Source: Pelotomaculum terephthalicicum JT (lineage in GTDB: Bacteria > Bacillota > Desulfotomaculia > Desulfotomaculales > Pelotomaculaceae). Taken from it: 64,000 bases of DNA. How positions within the stretch are numbered: the stretch's first letter is position 1; each line of letters starts with the position of its first letter. The notes under the pieces were generated by a model. It was not told the origin of the DNA. It worked only from the letters and a program-made list of their open reading frames with translations, and did not search any database. Shown here in pieces: positions 1 through 9,749 of this stretch. The DNA lies in NCBI RefSeq assembly GCF_022410535.1, contig NZ_JAKNBL010000002.1, forward strand, positions 186,001 through 250,000, given 5' to 3'. Made by a program: the position numbers and the translations under genes.

Positions 1-863
1 GCATTATCCACTCAAAAAGTTTCCGTCGCCTTAAACATAAAACACAAGTTTTTACAATACCGGAAGGAGACCATTACCGGACAAGGCTTACTCATACTCT
101 TGAAGTTGCCCAGATTGCCCGCACAATTGCCCGGGCGCTAAGATTAAACGAGGATTTGACCGAGGCAATCGCCCTGGGACATGATTTGGGGCATACTCCT
201 TTTGGGCATGCCGGGGAGGAAGCTTTGAACGAGGTGTTTGAACCTGGCTTTAAGCACAACGAACAGAGTCTGAGGGTCGTCGATGTGCTGGAAGGAGGAG
301 GAGGACTAAATCTCACTTTTGAGGTGCGGGACGGTATTCTGAACCACACCGGTCCGGTCAGACCGGCAACTTTGGAAGGTCAGATTGTGAAAATCGCGGA
401 CCGCGTTGCCTACATTAATCATGACATTGATGACGCTTTACGCGGCGGGGTCTTGACCAGAGAGCAGCTTCCCGTCGAATGCCTTACTGTTTTAGGCTAT
501 GAACACCGGGAGAGGATTAATAATATGGTGCTGGACTTAATTTATACAAACTGGGACAATGCGGAGGGAATTGTTATGAGTCCCGCTTTTCAGGTGGCGA
601 CTGACCGGTTGAGAGAGTTTCTCTTTGAATATGTATATATTGGCTCAGAGGCCAAGCGGGAGGAAGCAAAAGCGCGTCACGTCGTTAAGCGCTTATTCAG
701 GCACTTCCAAGAAAATGAAGGGTTTTTACCAGGTGAATACCTCAAACGAACGGAATCCAACGACACCAGGCGGGCAATTTGTGATTATATTGCAGGTATG
801 ACGGACAGATATGCGATCAAAGTATATCAGAAATACTTTTTGCCTGTGCCATGGGTGGAATGA
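1..863 (+). CDS. dgt: dGTPase-like deoxynucleotide triphosphohydrolase, 5' truncated by window edge
   Basis: HD-domain dNTP triphosphohydrolase of the Dgt family, which hydrolyses dNTPs to deoxynucleoside and triphosphate. The frame is open to the window edge (codons start at base 3), so the ATG at 156 is internal and the N-terminus is missing. Visible are the family's [10 protein letters not shown] stretch, then [12 protein letters not shown], whose His is a metal ligand, and the HD pair in [16 protein letters not shown]. These are followed by [16 protein letters not shown], which holds the C-terminal metal Asp. It ends about 210 bases before dnaG, on the same strand; this pairing is frequent in clostridia. 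The family is secure; the nucleotide preference is not visible in sequence. Confidence 0.9.
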   Translation, partial: IIHSKSFRRLKHKTQVFTIPEGDHYRTRLTHTLEVAQIARTIARALRLNEDLTEAIALGHDLGHTPFGHAGEEALNEVFEPGFKHNEQSLRVVDVLEGGGGLNLTFEVRDGILNHTGPVRPATLEGQIVKIADRVAYINHDIDDALRGGVLTREQLPVECLTVLGYEHRERINNMVLDLIYTNWDNAEGIVMSPAFQVATDRLREFLFEYVYIGSEAKREEAKARHVVKRLFRHFQENEGFLPGEYLKRTESNDTRRAICDYIAGMTDRYAIKVYQKYFLPVPWVE

Positions 864-1076
864 TTAAAGTGATAACTGTAGCAAAATATGGTAATAATAT
901 TTGGAGTTGAACTACAACATATTGAAAAAATATCACAATACAGGCAGGGAAATCTTAAGTTATCACGAATATTTTTTACAATAACAATTTTTCATGGGTC
1001 AATAAAAGCTAGTGGGAAAAGCAGTAAATTTGTTGCTTAACAACATATTACAATATGGTTTTAGAAGGTGAGCAGG

Positions 1077-2990
1077 GTGGGCTTAATTCCTGATGATGTA
1101 ATAGAGGCAGTCCGCCTGCGATCAGATATCGTTGAGGTGGTATCCCGTCATGTACAATTAAAGAAAAAAGGGAAATATTTTACTGGTTATTGCCCTTTTC
1201 ATAAGGAGCGTTCACCATCGTTTACCGTCACTCCTGATAAACAAATTTTTCACTGTTTCGGCTGCAATACGGGAGGTAATGTTTTTAAGTTTTTGATGTT
1301 AATAGAAAACGTAACCTTTGTCGAAGCGGTCAAGATGCTGGCACAGCGGGCGGGAATAAGCCTTCCGGCAAACGAAAGCCCTGCTGAACAGGAAAGGCGG
1401 CAAAAATTAGCTCAACTAAGACAAATCAACAGCTTGGCGAACGACTATTTTCGTAATGTTTTTAAAAATCACGGTGCGGCGGGCAGGGCCAGGTCGTATT
1501 TGGCCGAACGTGGACTTTCTCAAGATACGCTGGAAAATTTTCAAGTGGGATTCACTCTTCCGGAATGGGATTCCCTGCTAAAGTTCATGGAGAAGCAAGG
1601 CTACCGCCCGCAAACAGTGGCGGAAGCCGGGCTGGCGGTAAAAAACGAAAGCGGGAGATATTATGATCGCTTTCGAGAACGCATTATATTTCCAATCTGG
1701 GACGTGACCGGCAGGGTTATCGGGTTTGGCGGTCGCGTAGTTAATAATACTGCCACTCCTAAATATCTGAATTCTCCCGAGACTGTTTTATTCAGTAAAG
1801 GACACCTCCTTTACGGTCTGCACCTGGCGAGAAGATCGATCAAGGAAAAAGGCTACGTTGTTATTATGGAAGGATATATGGATGTGGTAACCGCTCACCG
1901 TTATGGAATAACGAACGCGGTAGCTTCGCTGGGTACCAGTCTTACCAGGGAACAAGGCAGGCTGTTAATTAACTATAGCCGGAATGTAGTAATCGCTTAT
2001 GATGCTGATGCGGCCGGCGTGGCTGCCACTTTGAGAGGTTTGGAGCTGTTGCAGGAAATCGGTTGTCAGGTGCGTGTAGTGAATATCCCGGAGGGGCAAG
2101 ATCCCGACGATTTTTTGCGACGGCACGGGCGTCAGGGGTGGGAAGATTTAATTGAGCAAGCGTTTTCTTTAATTGAATATAAGCTGCGGCAGGCAGTCGG
2201 CAATAAACCGGTAAGGACTGTTTCCGAAAAACTGGAAGTAATGAGGCTAGTGTTTCCTGGTGTTGCAGGAATTAAAAGTGAGATTGAAAGAGAAGAGAGT
2301 TTAAAAACTATATCACGTTTTCTAAGTTCAAGTCCTGAAGCAGTTACAGCTGAATTTAAGAGATTTCAAGCAAATTCGGGAAAAAAATGGACAAATCCGG
2401 ATAATATTGTTAAAACTAAGCATAATATAATAATAAACAAGGAAAATAAACTTAACTCCAGGGAAAAAGCGGAGAATGGTCTATTGCGGCTGGTTTTGGA
2501 AGACCCGTCTCTGGTGGAAATTATTTTAAAAGAACTGGGAGAGGAACCTTTTAGAAACACAAGTCATAAAAATATATTTAAACAGTTTTTAATAATATCA
2601 AGAGAGCCCTTTTACCAGCCGGCTAAAATCTTTAATTATCTTAAGGATGATGAACAGCCCTTGTTGAGTCAGTTTCTGCTTCATGATATCCCCGGCGAAA
2701 ACCGGGTTCAGATAATGAAGGATTATTTGGAGTCAATTCATCGTTGCAACAGGCAAGAGCGCAGGGAAAAGTTAATAAAGGAGATTGGTGACGCGGAAAA
2801 GTCGGGCGACCATGATTTGTACGGTTATCTATGGCGTGAGTATATAATTCTAAGAGGAATTGCTGAGGCTGAGCGGATAGGTGACCATGATCGTCTTGCA
2901 AATTTGTTGCATGAATATCAGCAATTTTTAAAGACGGATACTTGGAAGCACCCTAAAGAGGGGAGTGAGAGCGCTGAGAGACGAAGTTAA
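1077..2990 (+). CDS. dnaG: DNA primase DnaG
   Basis: Makes RNA primers at the replication fork. The N-terminal CHC2 zinc finger is visible (CPFH near residue 40, CFGC near 60). The TOPRIM catalytic core follows, with the conserved EGYMDV and a DADAAG metal motif near residue 310. A C-terminal helicase-interacting region ends at about residue 638. The start is taken as GTG 1077, because AGAAGGTGA (1063-1071) lies 5 bases upstream and the protein then begins MGLIPDD as in relatives. An in-frame GTG at 1068 sits inside that ribosome-binding site. The 3' end overlaps rpoD by 26 bases, the classic macromolecular-synthesis arrangement that couples primase and sigma factor expression. Confidence 0.96.
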   Translation: MGLIPDDVIEAVRLRSDIVEVVSRHVQLKKKGKYFTGYCPFHKERSPSFTVTPDKQIFHCFGCNTGGNVFKFLMLIENVTFVEAVKMLAQRAGISLPANESPAEQERRQKLAQLRQINSLANDYFRNVFKNHGAAGRARSYLAERGLSQDTLENFQVGFTLPEWDSLLKFMEKQGYRPQTVAEAGLAVKNESGRYYDRFRERIIFPIWDVTGRVIGFGGRVVNNTATPKYLNSPETVLFSKGHLLYGLHLARRSIKEKGYVVIMEGYMDVVTAHRYGITNAVASLGTSLTREQGRLLINYSRNVVIAYDADAAGVAATLRGLELLQEIGCQVRVVNIPEGQDPDDFLRRHGRQGWEDLIEQAFSLIEYKLRQAVGNKPVRTVSEKLEVMRLVFPGVAGIKSEIEREESLKTISRFLSSSPEAVTAEFKRFQANSGKKWTNPDNIVKTKHNIIINKENKLNSREKAENGLLRLVLEDPSLVEIILKELGEEPFRNTSHKNIFKQFLIISREPFYQPAKIFNYLKDDEQPLLSQFLLHDIPGENRVQIMKDYLESIHRCNRQERREKLIKEIGDAEKSGDHDLYGYLWREYIILRGIAEAERIGDHDRLANLLHEYQQFLKTDTWKHPKEGSESAERRS

Positions 2991-4068
2991 GAGTGAGGGT
3001 GTTAAGGAGCTAATTGAGAGAGGCAAAAAACGTGGTGTGTTAACTTACAACGAGATTATGGACAGCCTCCAGGGAACTGATCTTACTCCTGAACAAATTG
3101 ACGATATATATGAAAAATTAGCCAATATGGGCATAGAAGTTGTCCCTGAAGCAACGGAATTGGAAAAGCTTGATGGAACGGTAATTGAAGCCCAGCCCGA
3201 AGAAGAAATGGAAATAGATCTTTCCGTTCCGGAAGGCGTCGGTATAGATGATCCCGTTCGCATGTATCTGAAAGAAATTGGCCGGGTTCCGTTACTGACT
3301 TCAGAAGAAGAAGTTGATCTGGCCAAGCGCATGGAAAATGGAGACGAGGATGCGAAGCGGCGGTTGGCCGAAGCCAACTTAAGGCTGGTTGTCAGTATTG
3401 CTAAACGCTACGTGGGTAGGGGTATGTTGTTTCTGGACTTAATCCAGGAGGGCAATCTGGGTTTAATTAAAGCGGTGGAAAAGTTCGATTTCCGAAAGGG
3501 ATTTAAATTCAGCACTTATGCTACCTGGTGGATTCGCCAGGCTATAACCAGGGCGATAGCTGATCAAGCCAGAACCATCAGAATACCTGTTCATATGGTG
3601 GAAACGATTAATAAATTAATAAGGGTGTCGAGACAGTTATTGCAAGAATTAGGGCGTGATCCAAGTCCGGAGGAAATCGCCAAGGAAATGAATATTTCCG
3701 AAGACAAGGTCCGGGAAATCATTAAGATTGCCCAGGAACCGGTATCCCTGGAAACGCCTATTGGGGAGGAAGAGGATTCCCACCTGGGCGATTTTATTGA
3801 AGATCACGAAGCGCGAGCTCCCGCTGAGGAAGCATCCTTTACCCTTTTGCGTGAACAACTGGACGAGGTGCTGAAAACCTTGACCGACCGCGAGCAAAGG
3901 GTGTTGCGCCTGCGGTTTGGACTTGACGACGGCCGTGCGCGTACGCTGGAGGAAGTAGGCCAGAAGTTTGGTGTAACGCGGGAACGTATCCGGCAAATCG
4001 AGGCCAAGACCTTGCGTAAACTGCGCCACCCCAGCCGCAGTAAGAAATTGAAAGATTATCTTGATTGA
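2965..4068 (+). CDS. rpoD: Primary sigma factor SigA/RpoD
   Basis: Housekeeping sigma-70 factor that directs RNA polymerase to -10/-35 promoters. At 367 residues it matches the short Firmicute SigA. Region 1.1-like sequence ([12 protein letters not shown]) comes first, then region 1.2 ([16 protein letters not shown]). Region 2 follows ([16 protein letters not shown], then [17 protein letters not shown] for -10 recognition), then region 3, and region 4.2 ([21 protein letters not shown]) for the -35 element. The GTG start at 2965 lies inside the end of dnaG, with AGAGGGG directly upstream at close spacing, so translational coupling is likely. A terminator follows at 4137. Confidence 0.96.
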   Translation: MRALRDEVKSEGVKELIERGKKRGVLTYNEIMDSLQGTDLTPEQIDDIYEKLANMGIEVVPEATELEKLDGTVIEAQPEEEMEIDLSVPEGVGIDDPVRMYLKEIGRVPLLTSEEEVDLAKRMENGDEDAKRRLAEANLRLVVSIAKRYVGRGMLFLDLIQEGNLGLIKAVEKFDFRKGFKFSTYATWWIRQAITRAIADQARTIRIPVHMVETINKLIRVSRQLLQELGRDPSPEEIAKEMNISEDKVREIIKIAQEPVSLETPIGEEEDSHLGDFIEDHEARAPAEEASFTLLREQLDEVLKTLTDREQRVLRLRFGLDDGRARTLEEVGQKFGVTRERIRQIEAKTLRKLRHPSRSKKLKDYLD

Positions 4069-4136
4069 TAAAAACCATGGAAGCCTTCACGGTGATGTTT
4101 CCCGGGGAGCGGATAATAAGTTGGGTGAACAGTTTA

Positions 4137-4168
4137 CCCGTCTACAGCAGGCGGGCTTGATTTTTATT
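4137..4168 (+). terminator. Terminator of the dnaG-rpoD operon
   Basis: A 7-bp stem (4137-4143 with 4149-4155, one G-T pair) and a 5-base loop, followed by a T-rich tract starting at 4156. It lies 68 bases after the rpoD stop and before the tRNA promoter. Confidence 0.65.
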
Positions 4169-4193
4169 TATTAATTTTATCATTGGCGATATG

Positions 4194-4222
4194 TTGACGG
4201 GTGGCACAAAATATCGTATAAT
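4194..4222 (+). promoter_or_regulatory. Sigma-A promoter of the tRNA-Asn/CAU/Val cluster
   Basis: TTGACG (4194-4199), a 17-base spacer and TATAAT (4217-4222), a near-consensus vegetative promoter. Transcription would begin about 4229, nine bases before tRNA-Asn. Confidence 0.85.
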
Positions 4223-4237
4223 GTTAACTACCGATGT

Positions 4238-4312
4238 TCCTCGATAGCTCAACGGTAGAGCAACCGGCTGTTAACCGGTAGGTTGTAGGTTCGAATCCTA
4301 CTCGGGGAGCCA
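4238..4312 (+). tRNA. tRNA-Asn (anticodon GTT)
   Basis: Complete cloverleaf. The 7-bp acceptor stem (TCCTCGA with TCGGGGA) has one T-G pair. The anticodon stem ACCGG/CCGGT encloses CT-GTT-AA, and the T-arm carries TTCGAAT. Discriminator G is followed by encoded CCA (4310-4312). First gene of the three-tRNA cluster. Confidence 0.96.
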
Positions 4313-4318
4313 ATTTTT

Positions 4319-4393
4319 GGGCCCATAGCTCAACGGTAGAGCATCCGGCTCATAACCGGCTGGTTCCAGGTTCGAATCCTGGTGGGCCCACCA
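4319..4393 (+). tRNA. tRNA with CAT anticodon (Met, or Ile2 if lysidine-modified)
   Basis: Cloverleaf with fully paired acceptor GGGCCCA/TGGGCCC, anticodon loop CT-CAT-AA, discriminator A and encoded CCA. The first acceptor pair is G-C, so it is not initiator tRNA. The consecutive C4-G69 and C5-G68 pairs are the determinants reported for TilS lysidine modification, so isoleucine identity (AUA codons) is possible. Pair 27-43 at the top of the anticodon stem is a T/C mismatch. Amino-acid identity is left open. Confidence 0.88.
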
Positions 4394-4412
4394 ATTTGGT
4401 CTACGAAAATAG

Positions 4413-4488
<76 letters not shown>

Positions 4489-4503
4489 AGTTTCAGGCGG
4501 GTT

Positions 4504-4536
4504 ACGGGGTTTTGGGAAATTACCAAAACCCCGTTT
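4504..4536 (+). terminator. Hairpin terminator after tRNA cluster
   Basis: Perfect 12-bp stem (4504-4515 with 4523-4534) and 7-base loop, G+C-rich at the base, with only a very short T tail. It sits between the tRNAs and the convergent 3' end of the PAS/GGDEF/HD-GYP gene and may serve both. Confidence 0.65.
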
Positions 4537-4591
4537 GCAATAATAATGGTTTTACCCGATGCTGATGGTCCAAATTCCTTAGGTAAGTCAA

Positions 4592-6883
4592 TTACCACAA
4601 CGCTGCAAAAGCCATTTCCGTGTGATTTAGCCGGTTCCCCAATATCTCCACAAACTTCTGTACAATTTGCGGATCAAATTGTGTACCAGAATACCTTTTT
4701 AGCTCAGCTATAGCTTCCCTTTGATTCATAGCCTTTCTATAGGGCCGATCGCTGGTCATTGCGTCATAAGCATCGACAACAGCAAGTATCCTGCACTCAA
4801 AGGGGATTTTTTCACCATACAAACCTAAGGGGTAACCTTTACCATTAAACCATTCGTGGTGTTTGAGAATCCAATCGGCTATCGGGATTAAATCAGGCAC
4901 GGAATTGGCAATGTTATAGCCGATCTCACAATGTTTTTTGATTTCAAGATATTCTTCATTAGTCAGCGAGCTCTGTTTAAAAAGAATTCTATCGGGAACA
5001 CCAATTTTCCCAAGATCATGAAAGAGAGCGAAAAGGCTCATATCATTAAGCTTATATTCAGGCAGCCCACAGGCTGTGGCTAAGTGAACAACAAGTTCTT
5101 GCATGCGTTCTGCGTGTCCTTCAGTCGCGAAATCTCTAACCTCAAGCATCTTAGTTAGTGTCCTGACAATAATATTGCGGGTACTTTGACTATGGCTAAG
5201 CTTTTCTCTATACATATTAAGCTCTGCCTCTATAAAGAGTTCATGAGGGCTGGGGTGGTTGTCACTAACAGCGAATCCTATTGATAGACTTAGAGGGAAC
5301 TCAGAGTTTGCCTCAGTATATTCTTTAATGGATTCCTTTAGCCTATAGCAAGCGTTTTCTACTGTTGGTTTATCTGTATATGGAAGCAACACTACAAATT
5401 CATCTCCGTCGATGCGTGCTATCATACCACTTGAGCGGAAGCAGCTTTTTATTAAATTGGCTGCTGAAACCAGCAGAGTATTGCCGGATTCGTAACCCAT
5501 AGTATCGTTTATGAATTTTAATCCATCTACATCACAAACAATAATGCCCAGTGGCAGATGACGTCCTTCTTCTAATCTGAGCATTTCTTCATTAAAATAA
5601 GCGCGGTTATAAAGACCGGTAAGGGAGTCGTGTGAACTGAGGTGTTTTAGTTTTTCCTCCATCTGCTTACGTTCGGTAATATCCCGAATGGTTTCAATAG
5701 CGCCTACTTGATTTCCTTTACTATCATAAAGTGGAGCCGCTGTTATCCATATATGAGCTCCTTTACCATTGAATAGTGTGGGTACGAAACTTTCAGCATG
5801 TAATACGTGGCCTTTTTTCTCAAAATAAGTAAACTTTGATATGTATTTTGACTCTTTCTCCAACCTGTCGTGAAAAGTGAAATCGACCAGCAAAGGCCTT
5901 GACTCTCCGTATATTAAAACAGCGAAAGCATTATCATCCTTACCGAGAATTTCTGCTTTGCTGATTCCCGTGTACTCTTCAATAGCTCTATTCCAAGCGA
6001 TTATCTTTTTCTCACTGTCAATGACAAAGGTGAGATCGGGAAGAAATTCAATTAATTCAAAAGCGGATTTCCCGATTCTTTCTTCAGGAGTATACCCTGT
6101 AATTTTTTTAATCGACGGGCTTATGTACCCGGATATTCCATTTTTATCTATCTTAACAATTGCGTCAAGTGAATTTTCAATCAGAAGACGTAACTGAGCT
6201 TCACTGGCTTTGAGCGCATCTTCCACCCGTTTCCGCTCGATAATCTCCTGCTGAAGCAGTTCATTGAATTTGACCAGTTCCATAGTGCGTTCTTTTACCA
6301 CCTCTTCGAGGCAGCTACGGTATTTTTCTACCTCTTCTTCCGCTCTTTTACGCTTAGTGATATCACGAATTGATTCAATAGCGCCGGCCAAATTTCCCTC
6401 ACTATCAAAAAGTGGTGATGCTGTTATCCACAGGAAGGCTTTCTCACCACTAAAAGGCAGCGGAATAAAGGTCTCAGCATATAATGTCGTTCCCTTTCTT
6501 TCAACATATTCATATTTTTGTTCAGTCTCCTCGTCATTGGAAAAGACAAGATCGATTAAAACTGGCCTTTGTTTACCGTAAAAGGGAACAGCGTAAGCAT
6601 ATTCATCTTTGCCGATAATCGCTTCTTTTTTTACTCCGGTCATTTTTTCTATAGCTTTATTCCAGTGTATTACCTTCTTTTCACGATCAATAACAAAGGT
6701 AGCGTCGGGGAGAAATTCAATAATATCCAGAAGTTGCTTATTGTTATTGTGTTGCTTTTCTGCGAATGATTCTCTTGCGATACGGTTATTTAATATTTTA
6801 AATTCAGTAACTTGTTTACGATTTTCAACCAACTTATTGAGTAGCTGTTTTTTAGTTTTAATAATGTCTTTCAGTTTTTTCAC
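4592..6883 (-). CDS. PAS - PAS - GGDEF - HD-GYP cyclic-di-GMP signalling protein
   Basis: Soluble 763-residue sensor; no membrane segment is seen. A PAS domain (about 50-175) is followed by a coiled coil (180-230), a short second PAS-like segment (232-280) and a further full PAS (282-405) that closely resembles the first. Next come a GGDEF domain (415-565) and an HD-GYP phosphodiesterase domain (580-750). HD-GYP looks intact: the HD in FHDLGK, HHEWF, and the GKGYP signature. The GGDEF signature reads DGDEF and the RxxD inhibitory site is absent, so cyclase activity is doubtful and c-di-GMP degradation is the likelier output. GTG 6883 directly abuts an AAGGGG, so the start is uncertain. Confidence 0.9.
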   Translation of the reverse strand: MKKLKDIIKTKKQLLNKLVENRKQVTEFKILNNRIARESFAEKQHNNNKQLLDIIEFLPDATFVIDREKKVIHWNKAIEKMTGVKKEAIIGKDEYAYAVPFYGKQRPVLIDLVFSNDEETEQKYEYVERKGTTLYAETFIPLPFSGEKAFLWITASPLFDSEGNLAGAIESIRDITKRKRAEEEVEKYRSCLEEVVKERTMELVKFNELLQQEIIERKRVEDALKASEAQLRLLIENSLDAIVKIDKNGISGYISPSIKKITGYTPEERIGKSAFELIEFLPDLTFVIDSEKKIIAWNRAIEEYTGISKAEILGKDDNAFAVLIYGESRPLLVDFTFHDRLEKESKYISKFTYFEKKGHVLHAESFVPTLFNGKGAHIWITAAPLYDSKGNQVGAIETIRDITERKQMEEKLKHLSSHDSLTGLYNRAYFNEEMLRLEEGRHLPLGIIVCDVDGLKFINDTMGYESGNTLLVSAANLIKSCFRSSGMIARIDGDEFVVLLPYTDKPTVENACYRLKESIKEYTEANSEFPLSLSIGFAVSDNHPSPHELFIEAELNMYREKLSHSQSTRNIIVRTLTKMLEVRDFATEGHAERMQELVVHLATACGLPEYKLNDMSLFALFHDLGKIGVPDRILFKQSSLTNEEYLEIKKHCEIGYNIANSVPDLIPIADWILKHHEWFNGKGYPLGLYGEKIPFECRILAVVDAYDAMTSDRPYRKAMNQREAIAELKRYSGTQFDPQIVQKFVEILGNRLNHTEMAFAALW

Positions 6884-7109
6884 CCCTTTTTGACAAAATT
6901 CGATAAATCCCTAAGAAAGTACAATATCCAGTCGATTATAAAAATCTAACTGGACTATAAAAAAATAATTTAAATATTTACAATTAACTAAATAATACGA
7001 CACAATAAATAAATTTCCTCTAAATAATTATTAAAAAAAGGACTTGGAGGGCTTGTCAGTGTCAAAAAAGGGGCAAAAAGCACATAATAAAAGCGAGGAA
7101 ATGCTGTAT

Positions 7110-7952
7110 TCAGCTTATTCGTTTCCGGTACGGCACAGGTATATACTGGACGGAAGGCCTTCTTTGAGGCGGCTGCGGGTATAGTTCCATTAATTCATAA
7201 ATTTCTTTTGTTATGCCTAATGAAACAGGTAACCCCATATCTCTTAATATTTCATAAGTTATTGGATAGTCGTGTGTCCAACGCCCATCCGTTAAAATTT
7301 TCGAAAGCTGCCGCGCTTTTTCCTGGCTGTCAAATTTGTCCGCGAGAATATTGTAGATGCTTTCCCTAACCTGATTTATAGCCTTTGCCGCAATATCGGC
7401 CAACATTAAGGTTTCGTCATCAACTTTTTCAAGCGGTTTATTTTTAAGAACATTGATTATTGATGCTGCCGGATAACCACCTATTTGAGGATCTATAGGT
7501 CCTAATACAGCGTTTTCATCTATAACAATTTCATCAGCCGAGGTTGCTATAAACGCCCCTCCTGACATGGCATAATGCGGCACGAAAACAGTCACCCTCG
7601 CTGGATGATTCCTTATCGCATGCGCGATTTGTTCGGCTGCAAGCACTAATCCTCCGGGAGTATGAAGAATTATGTCTATGGGCATTTCGTCGGGGGTAAG
7701 TCTGATCGCTCTTAAAATTTGCTCTGAGTCTTCTATATTAATATATTTTGAAATTGGCAATCCTAGTAAACTTATGGATTCCTGACGGTGTATTAATGCG
7801 ATTACTCTTGTACCCCTTTTTAATTCAATCTCCCTTATTTTCTTGAGTCGAGCGCTTTGTGTTTTTCTTTGCTTGAAAAGCGGCAGAAAACTGATAATAA
7901 TAAGAAGAAACCAAAAAACGCTGGAAAAATCAAAAGTCATAACCGGATTCAT
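7110..7952 (-). CDS. SDH-family ClpP-fold serine protease, membrane anchored
   Basis: Member of the serine dehydrogenase proteinase family (ClpP/crotonase-like fold, related to SppA). One N-terminal transmembrane helix (about residues 8-25) is followed by a basic stretch and the protease domain. The family landmarks are visible: HTPGGLVLAAEQIA (oxyanion glycines), YAMSGGAFIA with the nucleophile Ser, and DENAVLGPIDPQIGG. Substrates are unknown; such proteins are thought to degrade membrane peptides or signal remnants. Its 5' end overlaps the tail of a possible frameshifted small exported protein by 23 bases. Confidence 0.8.
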   Translation of the reverse strand: MNPVMTFDFSSVFWFLLIIISFLPLFKQRKTQSARLKKIREIELKRGTRVIALIHRQESISLLGLPISKYINIEDSEQILRAIRLTPDEMPIDIILHTPGGLVLAAEQIAHAIRNHPARVTVFVPHYAMSGGAFIATSADEIVIDENAVLGPIDPQIGGYPAASIINVLKNKPLEKVDDETLMLADIAAKAINQVRESIYNILADKFDSQEKARQLSKILTDGRWTHDYPITYEILRDMGLPVSLGITKEIYELMELYPQPPQRRPSVQYIPVPYRKRIS

Positions 7953-8306
7953 CTCCCGTTGCCCCCGAATAAAGCGGGGTAAATAAAATAATATGCTTAA
8001 CTCTAATGTTCTCCATCAAGCCCCAAAATAAACCCGGCGCGTCAGGAAGGTTGTGCCGCCTCAATAACAGGTTGAATAGAAGTAATAATAAACCTGAAAT
8101 ATTATATGTGTTAACTGAATGTATTGCTATTTTCTCGGCTTCTTCGGTGAAGGCGCCGCGGCATTTCCGGGCCTCAATTTCGGCGGTTACGACGGTTTTA
8201 ACCGGCTCGGCGGAAATTTCCCTACCGCGGCGCTCTGAGGCCACACGGCGGCGCACAACGCCACACAGGCGATAACGGCTATTCCGGTGATAATTTGCTT
8301 CTTCAT
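7930..8306 (-). pseudogene. Possible frameshifted small exported/membrane protein
   Basis: ATG 8306 has a good ribosome-binding site (AAGGGAGA, about 8 bases upstream) and encodes a signal-peptide-like MKKQIITGIAVIACVALCAA, but that frame stops at 8187 after 39 residues. The neighbouring frame continues from about 8217 for roughly 95 residues, through an acidic stretch and a Leu-rich hydrophobic segment, ending at 7930. Joining the two with one frameshift near 8210-8220 gives a plausible 125-residue exported protein ahead of the protease gene. No family was recognised. It may be a sequencing error, true decay, or only the 39-residue peptide. Confidence 0.35.
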
Positions 8307-8442
8307 CTGGCCATCTCCCTTCAGCAACAGAACATACCACACTCCGGCGAATATAGCTACCGTCATGCCGAACAAATTTCCTGAATTTGAAATTTTCTTA
8401 AACAGGAAGTATAATGAGAAAAAAAGTATAAGAGGGATCGGA

Positions 8443-8616
8443 ATGGATTACATCAGCGTAAGGGAAGCCGCGGATAAATGGGGTATCACAAGCCGGATGG
8501 TCAATTACCATTGCGCAGCCGGACGAATCGAAGGCGCGCAGAAAATAGGCAATATGTGGGTCGTACCGAAAAACGCTCCCAAGCCCGACGACGGAAGAAA
8601 ACGTCCGAAAAAATGA
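8443..8616 (+). CDS. Small helix-turn-helix DNA-binding protein
   Basis: 57 residues: an MDYISVREAADKWGIT helix-turn-helix start, a recognition helix, then a short wing (GNMWVVPK) and a basic tail. The pattern is that of MerR/excisionase-type HTH_17 proteins. ATG 8443 is chosen because AGAGGG (8431-8436) lies six bases upstream; the frame is open further 5' without a ribosome-binding site. It is followed after 30 bases by an AraC regulator and starts the G+C-rich S-layer island. Regulator or excisionase-like accessory cannot be told apart, and no integrase is nearby. Confidence 0.7.
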   Translation: MDYISVREAADKWGITSRMVNYHCAAGRIEGAQKIGNMWVVPKNAPKPDDGRKRPKK

Positions 8617-8646
8617 TTCCTGTCCGATGTGAGGTGAGCGGCAAGC

Positions 8647-9576
8647 ATGCGTCCGGAAACCGTCGAATTTCATAACGGCCTGCCGGTCCGGGCTTTTGTC
8701 CGGGGCGGCAACCAAACCCCCTACCACTGGCACGACGCGCTGGAGATCGTGCAGGTACTGAAGGGCCCGGTTAACATCGGTATGGGCGACGACGAGATGC
8801 CGCTGAAGGCAGGCGATATCGCCATTACGAACATGGGCGAGATCCACCGCATGACCGGCGACGCAGACAACGAAATCCTGTTCGTCCACATCGACGCCGG
8901 CTTCTGCCGCAGCGTCCTGCCGGACCGATACCTGTTCCTCTACTGCTGCTCCACCTATCACGAAGCCCAAGCGCCGGAAAAGTACGGCGTGCTCAAAGAC
9001 TACCTCGCCCGGCTGGTCGCTCTGCTGGTCGCAGACCAGCGCAGCGCGGATCACAGCGCGGTGAAGAAGCTCCTGAAGGAAATGCTGGTCTATACCGTGT
9101 ACAACTTCGATTTTTTACGCTGGGGCTTCGGCACCGAGCCTTTTGACGAAAAGCGCGTGGCAAGGCTCCGGCAGATGGCGCAGCATACGACCGGCGGCGC
9201 GGAGGTGCAAAAGGGCCTGACGGCGCTTGCCGCGGAGCTGGGCGTCAGCCTCCAGCATCTCTCCGCCGACATCAAGGAAAAATTCGGCATGTCCTTTCAG
9301 GAGCTGCTGTGCTACGGCCGGTGCGAGCGCGCGGCAAGGCTGCTGCTCGGCACCGATAGGCGCATCGTGGAGATCGCGGAGGAATGCGGCTTTTCCGACG
9401 CCAAATACCTCATCAAGTATTTCCGGCGCTTCTTCCACGCCACGCCCTCGGACTTCCGCAAGGCCCACCGGGCGGACAGCGCGGCCCTGGCCCGGCAAAC
9501 GCGATACAGGGACATGCCCCTCGGCCATGCCGGCCGCCGCCTGGCGGCGGCCGGCGCCGGAGATCACACAGAATAA
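8647..9576 (+). CDS. AraC-family transcriptional regulator 1
   Basis: 309 residues. The N-terminal cupin-type sensor domain (about 1-150) contains the typical YHWHDALEIVQVLKG ligand-pocket stretch and GDIAITNMGEIH. The C-terminal double HTH (about 190-290) ends with the family's second helix-turn-helix, EIAEECGFSDAKYLIKYFRRF. The protein is a clear paralogue of the regulator at 9750, sharing YHWH, CCSxxHEAxAPEKY and the whole HTH region. G+C content is visibly higher than in the flanking genes. A strong terminator follows, so it is transcribed separately from the next regulator. The ligand is unknown. Confidence 0.9.
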   Translation: MRPETVEFHNGLPVRAFVRGGNQTPYHWHDALEIVQVLKGPVNIGMGDDEMPLKAGDIAITNMGEIHRMTGDADNEILFVHIDAGFCRSVLPDRYLFLYCCSTYHEAQAPEKYGVLKDYLARLVALLVADQRSADHSAVKKLLKEMLVYTVYNFDFLRWGFGTEPFDEKRVARLRQMAQHTTGGAEVQKGLTALAAELGVSLQHLSADIKEKFGMSFQELLCYGRCERAARLLLGTDRRIVEIAEECGFSDAKYLIKYFRRFFHATPSDFRKAHRADSAALARQTRYRDMPLGHAGRRLAAAGAGDHTE

Positions 9577-9605
9577 CCGGATGTCAATATCGTTAAATTT
9601 AGCTA

Positions 9606-9669
9606 AAAGAGGAGCTGTCGCACTTTGAACTCTATTGTTCGTTGTGCAACAGCTCCTCTTTCTTTTTTC
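9606..9669 (+). terminator. Strong intrinsic terminator after AraC 1
   Basis: Outer 13-bp perfect stem (9606-9618 with 9649-9661), one mismatch, a further 4-bp stem and a 20-base loop, then a T run to 9668. Separates the two AraC genes. Confidence 0.9.
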
Positions 9670-9676
9670 CCCGGAG

Positions 9677-9693
9677 CTTAAAAGTGTCAATGC
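9677..9693 (+). repeat. 17-bp direct repeat, copy 1 (candidate operator)
   Basis: CTTAAAAGTGTCAATGC occurs here, 57 bases before the AraC 2 start, and again at 10671-10687, 103 bases before the S-layer start. Each copy is followed within about 20 bases by a CCAAATG/CATTTGG heptamer, in opposite orientations. This is a candidate binding site for one of the AraC proteins. Confidence 0.6.
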
Positions 9694-9749
9694 GCCGCCT
9701 TTCCAAATGCAATAGAGTTATGGCAACGAGGAAAGGAAGGCGATGATGG

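Noticed and set aside
7059-7220. GTG frame with GGAGG eight bases upstream, opposite the end of the SDH protease gene
   Set aside because: Two-thirds of the 53-residue frame is antisense to a well-supported gene, and the product shows no recognisable features beyond a Lys-rich start.
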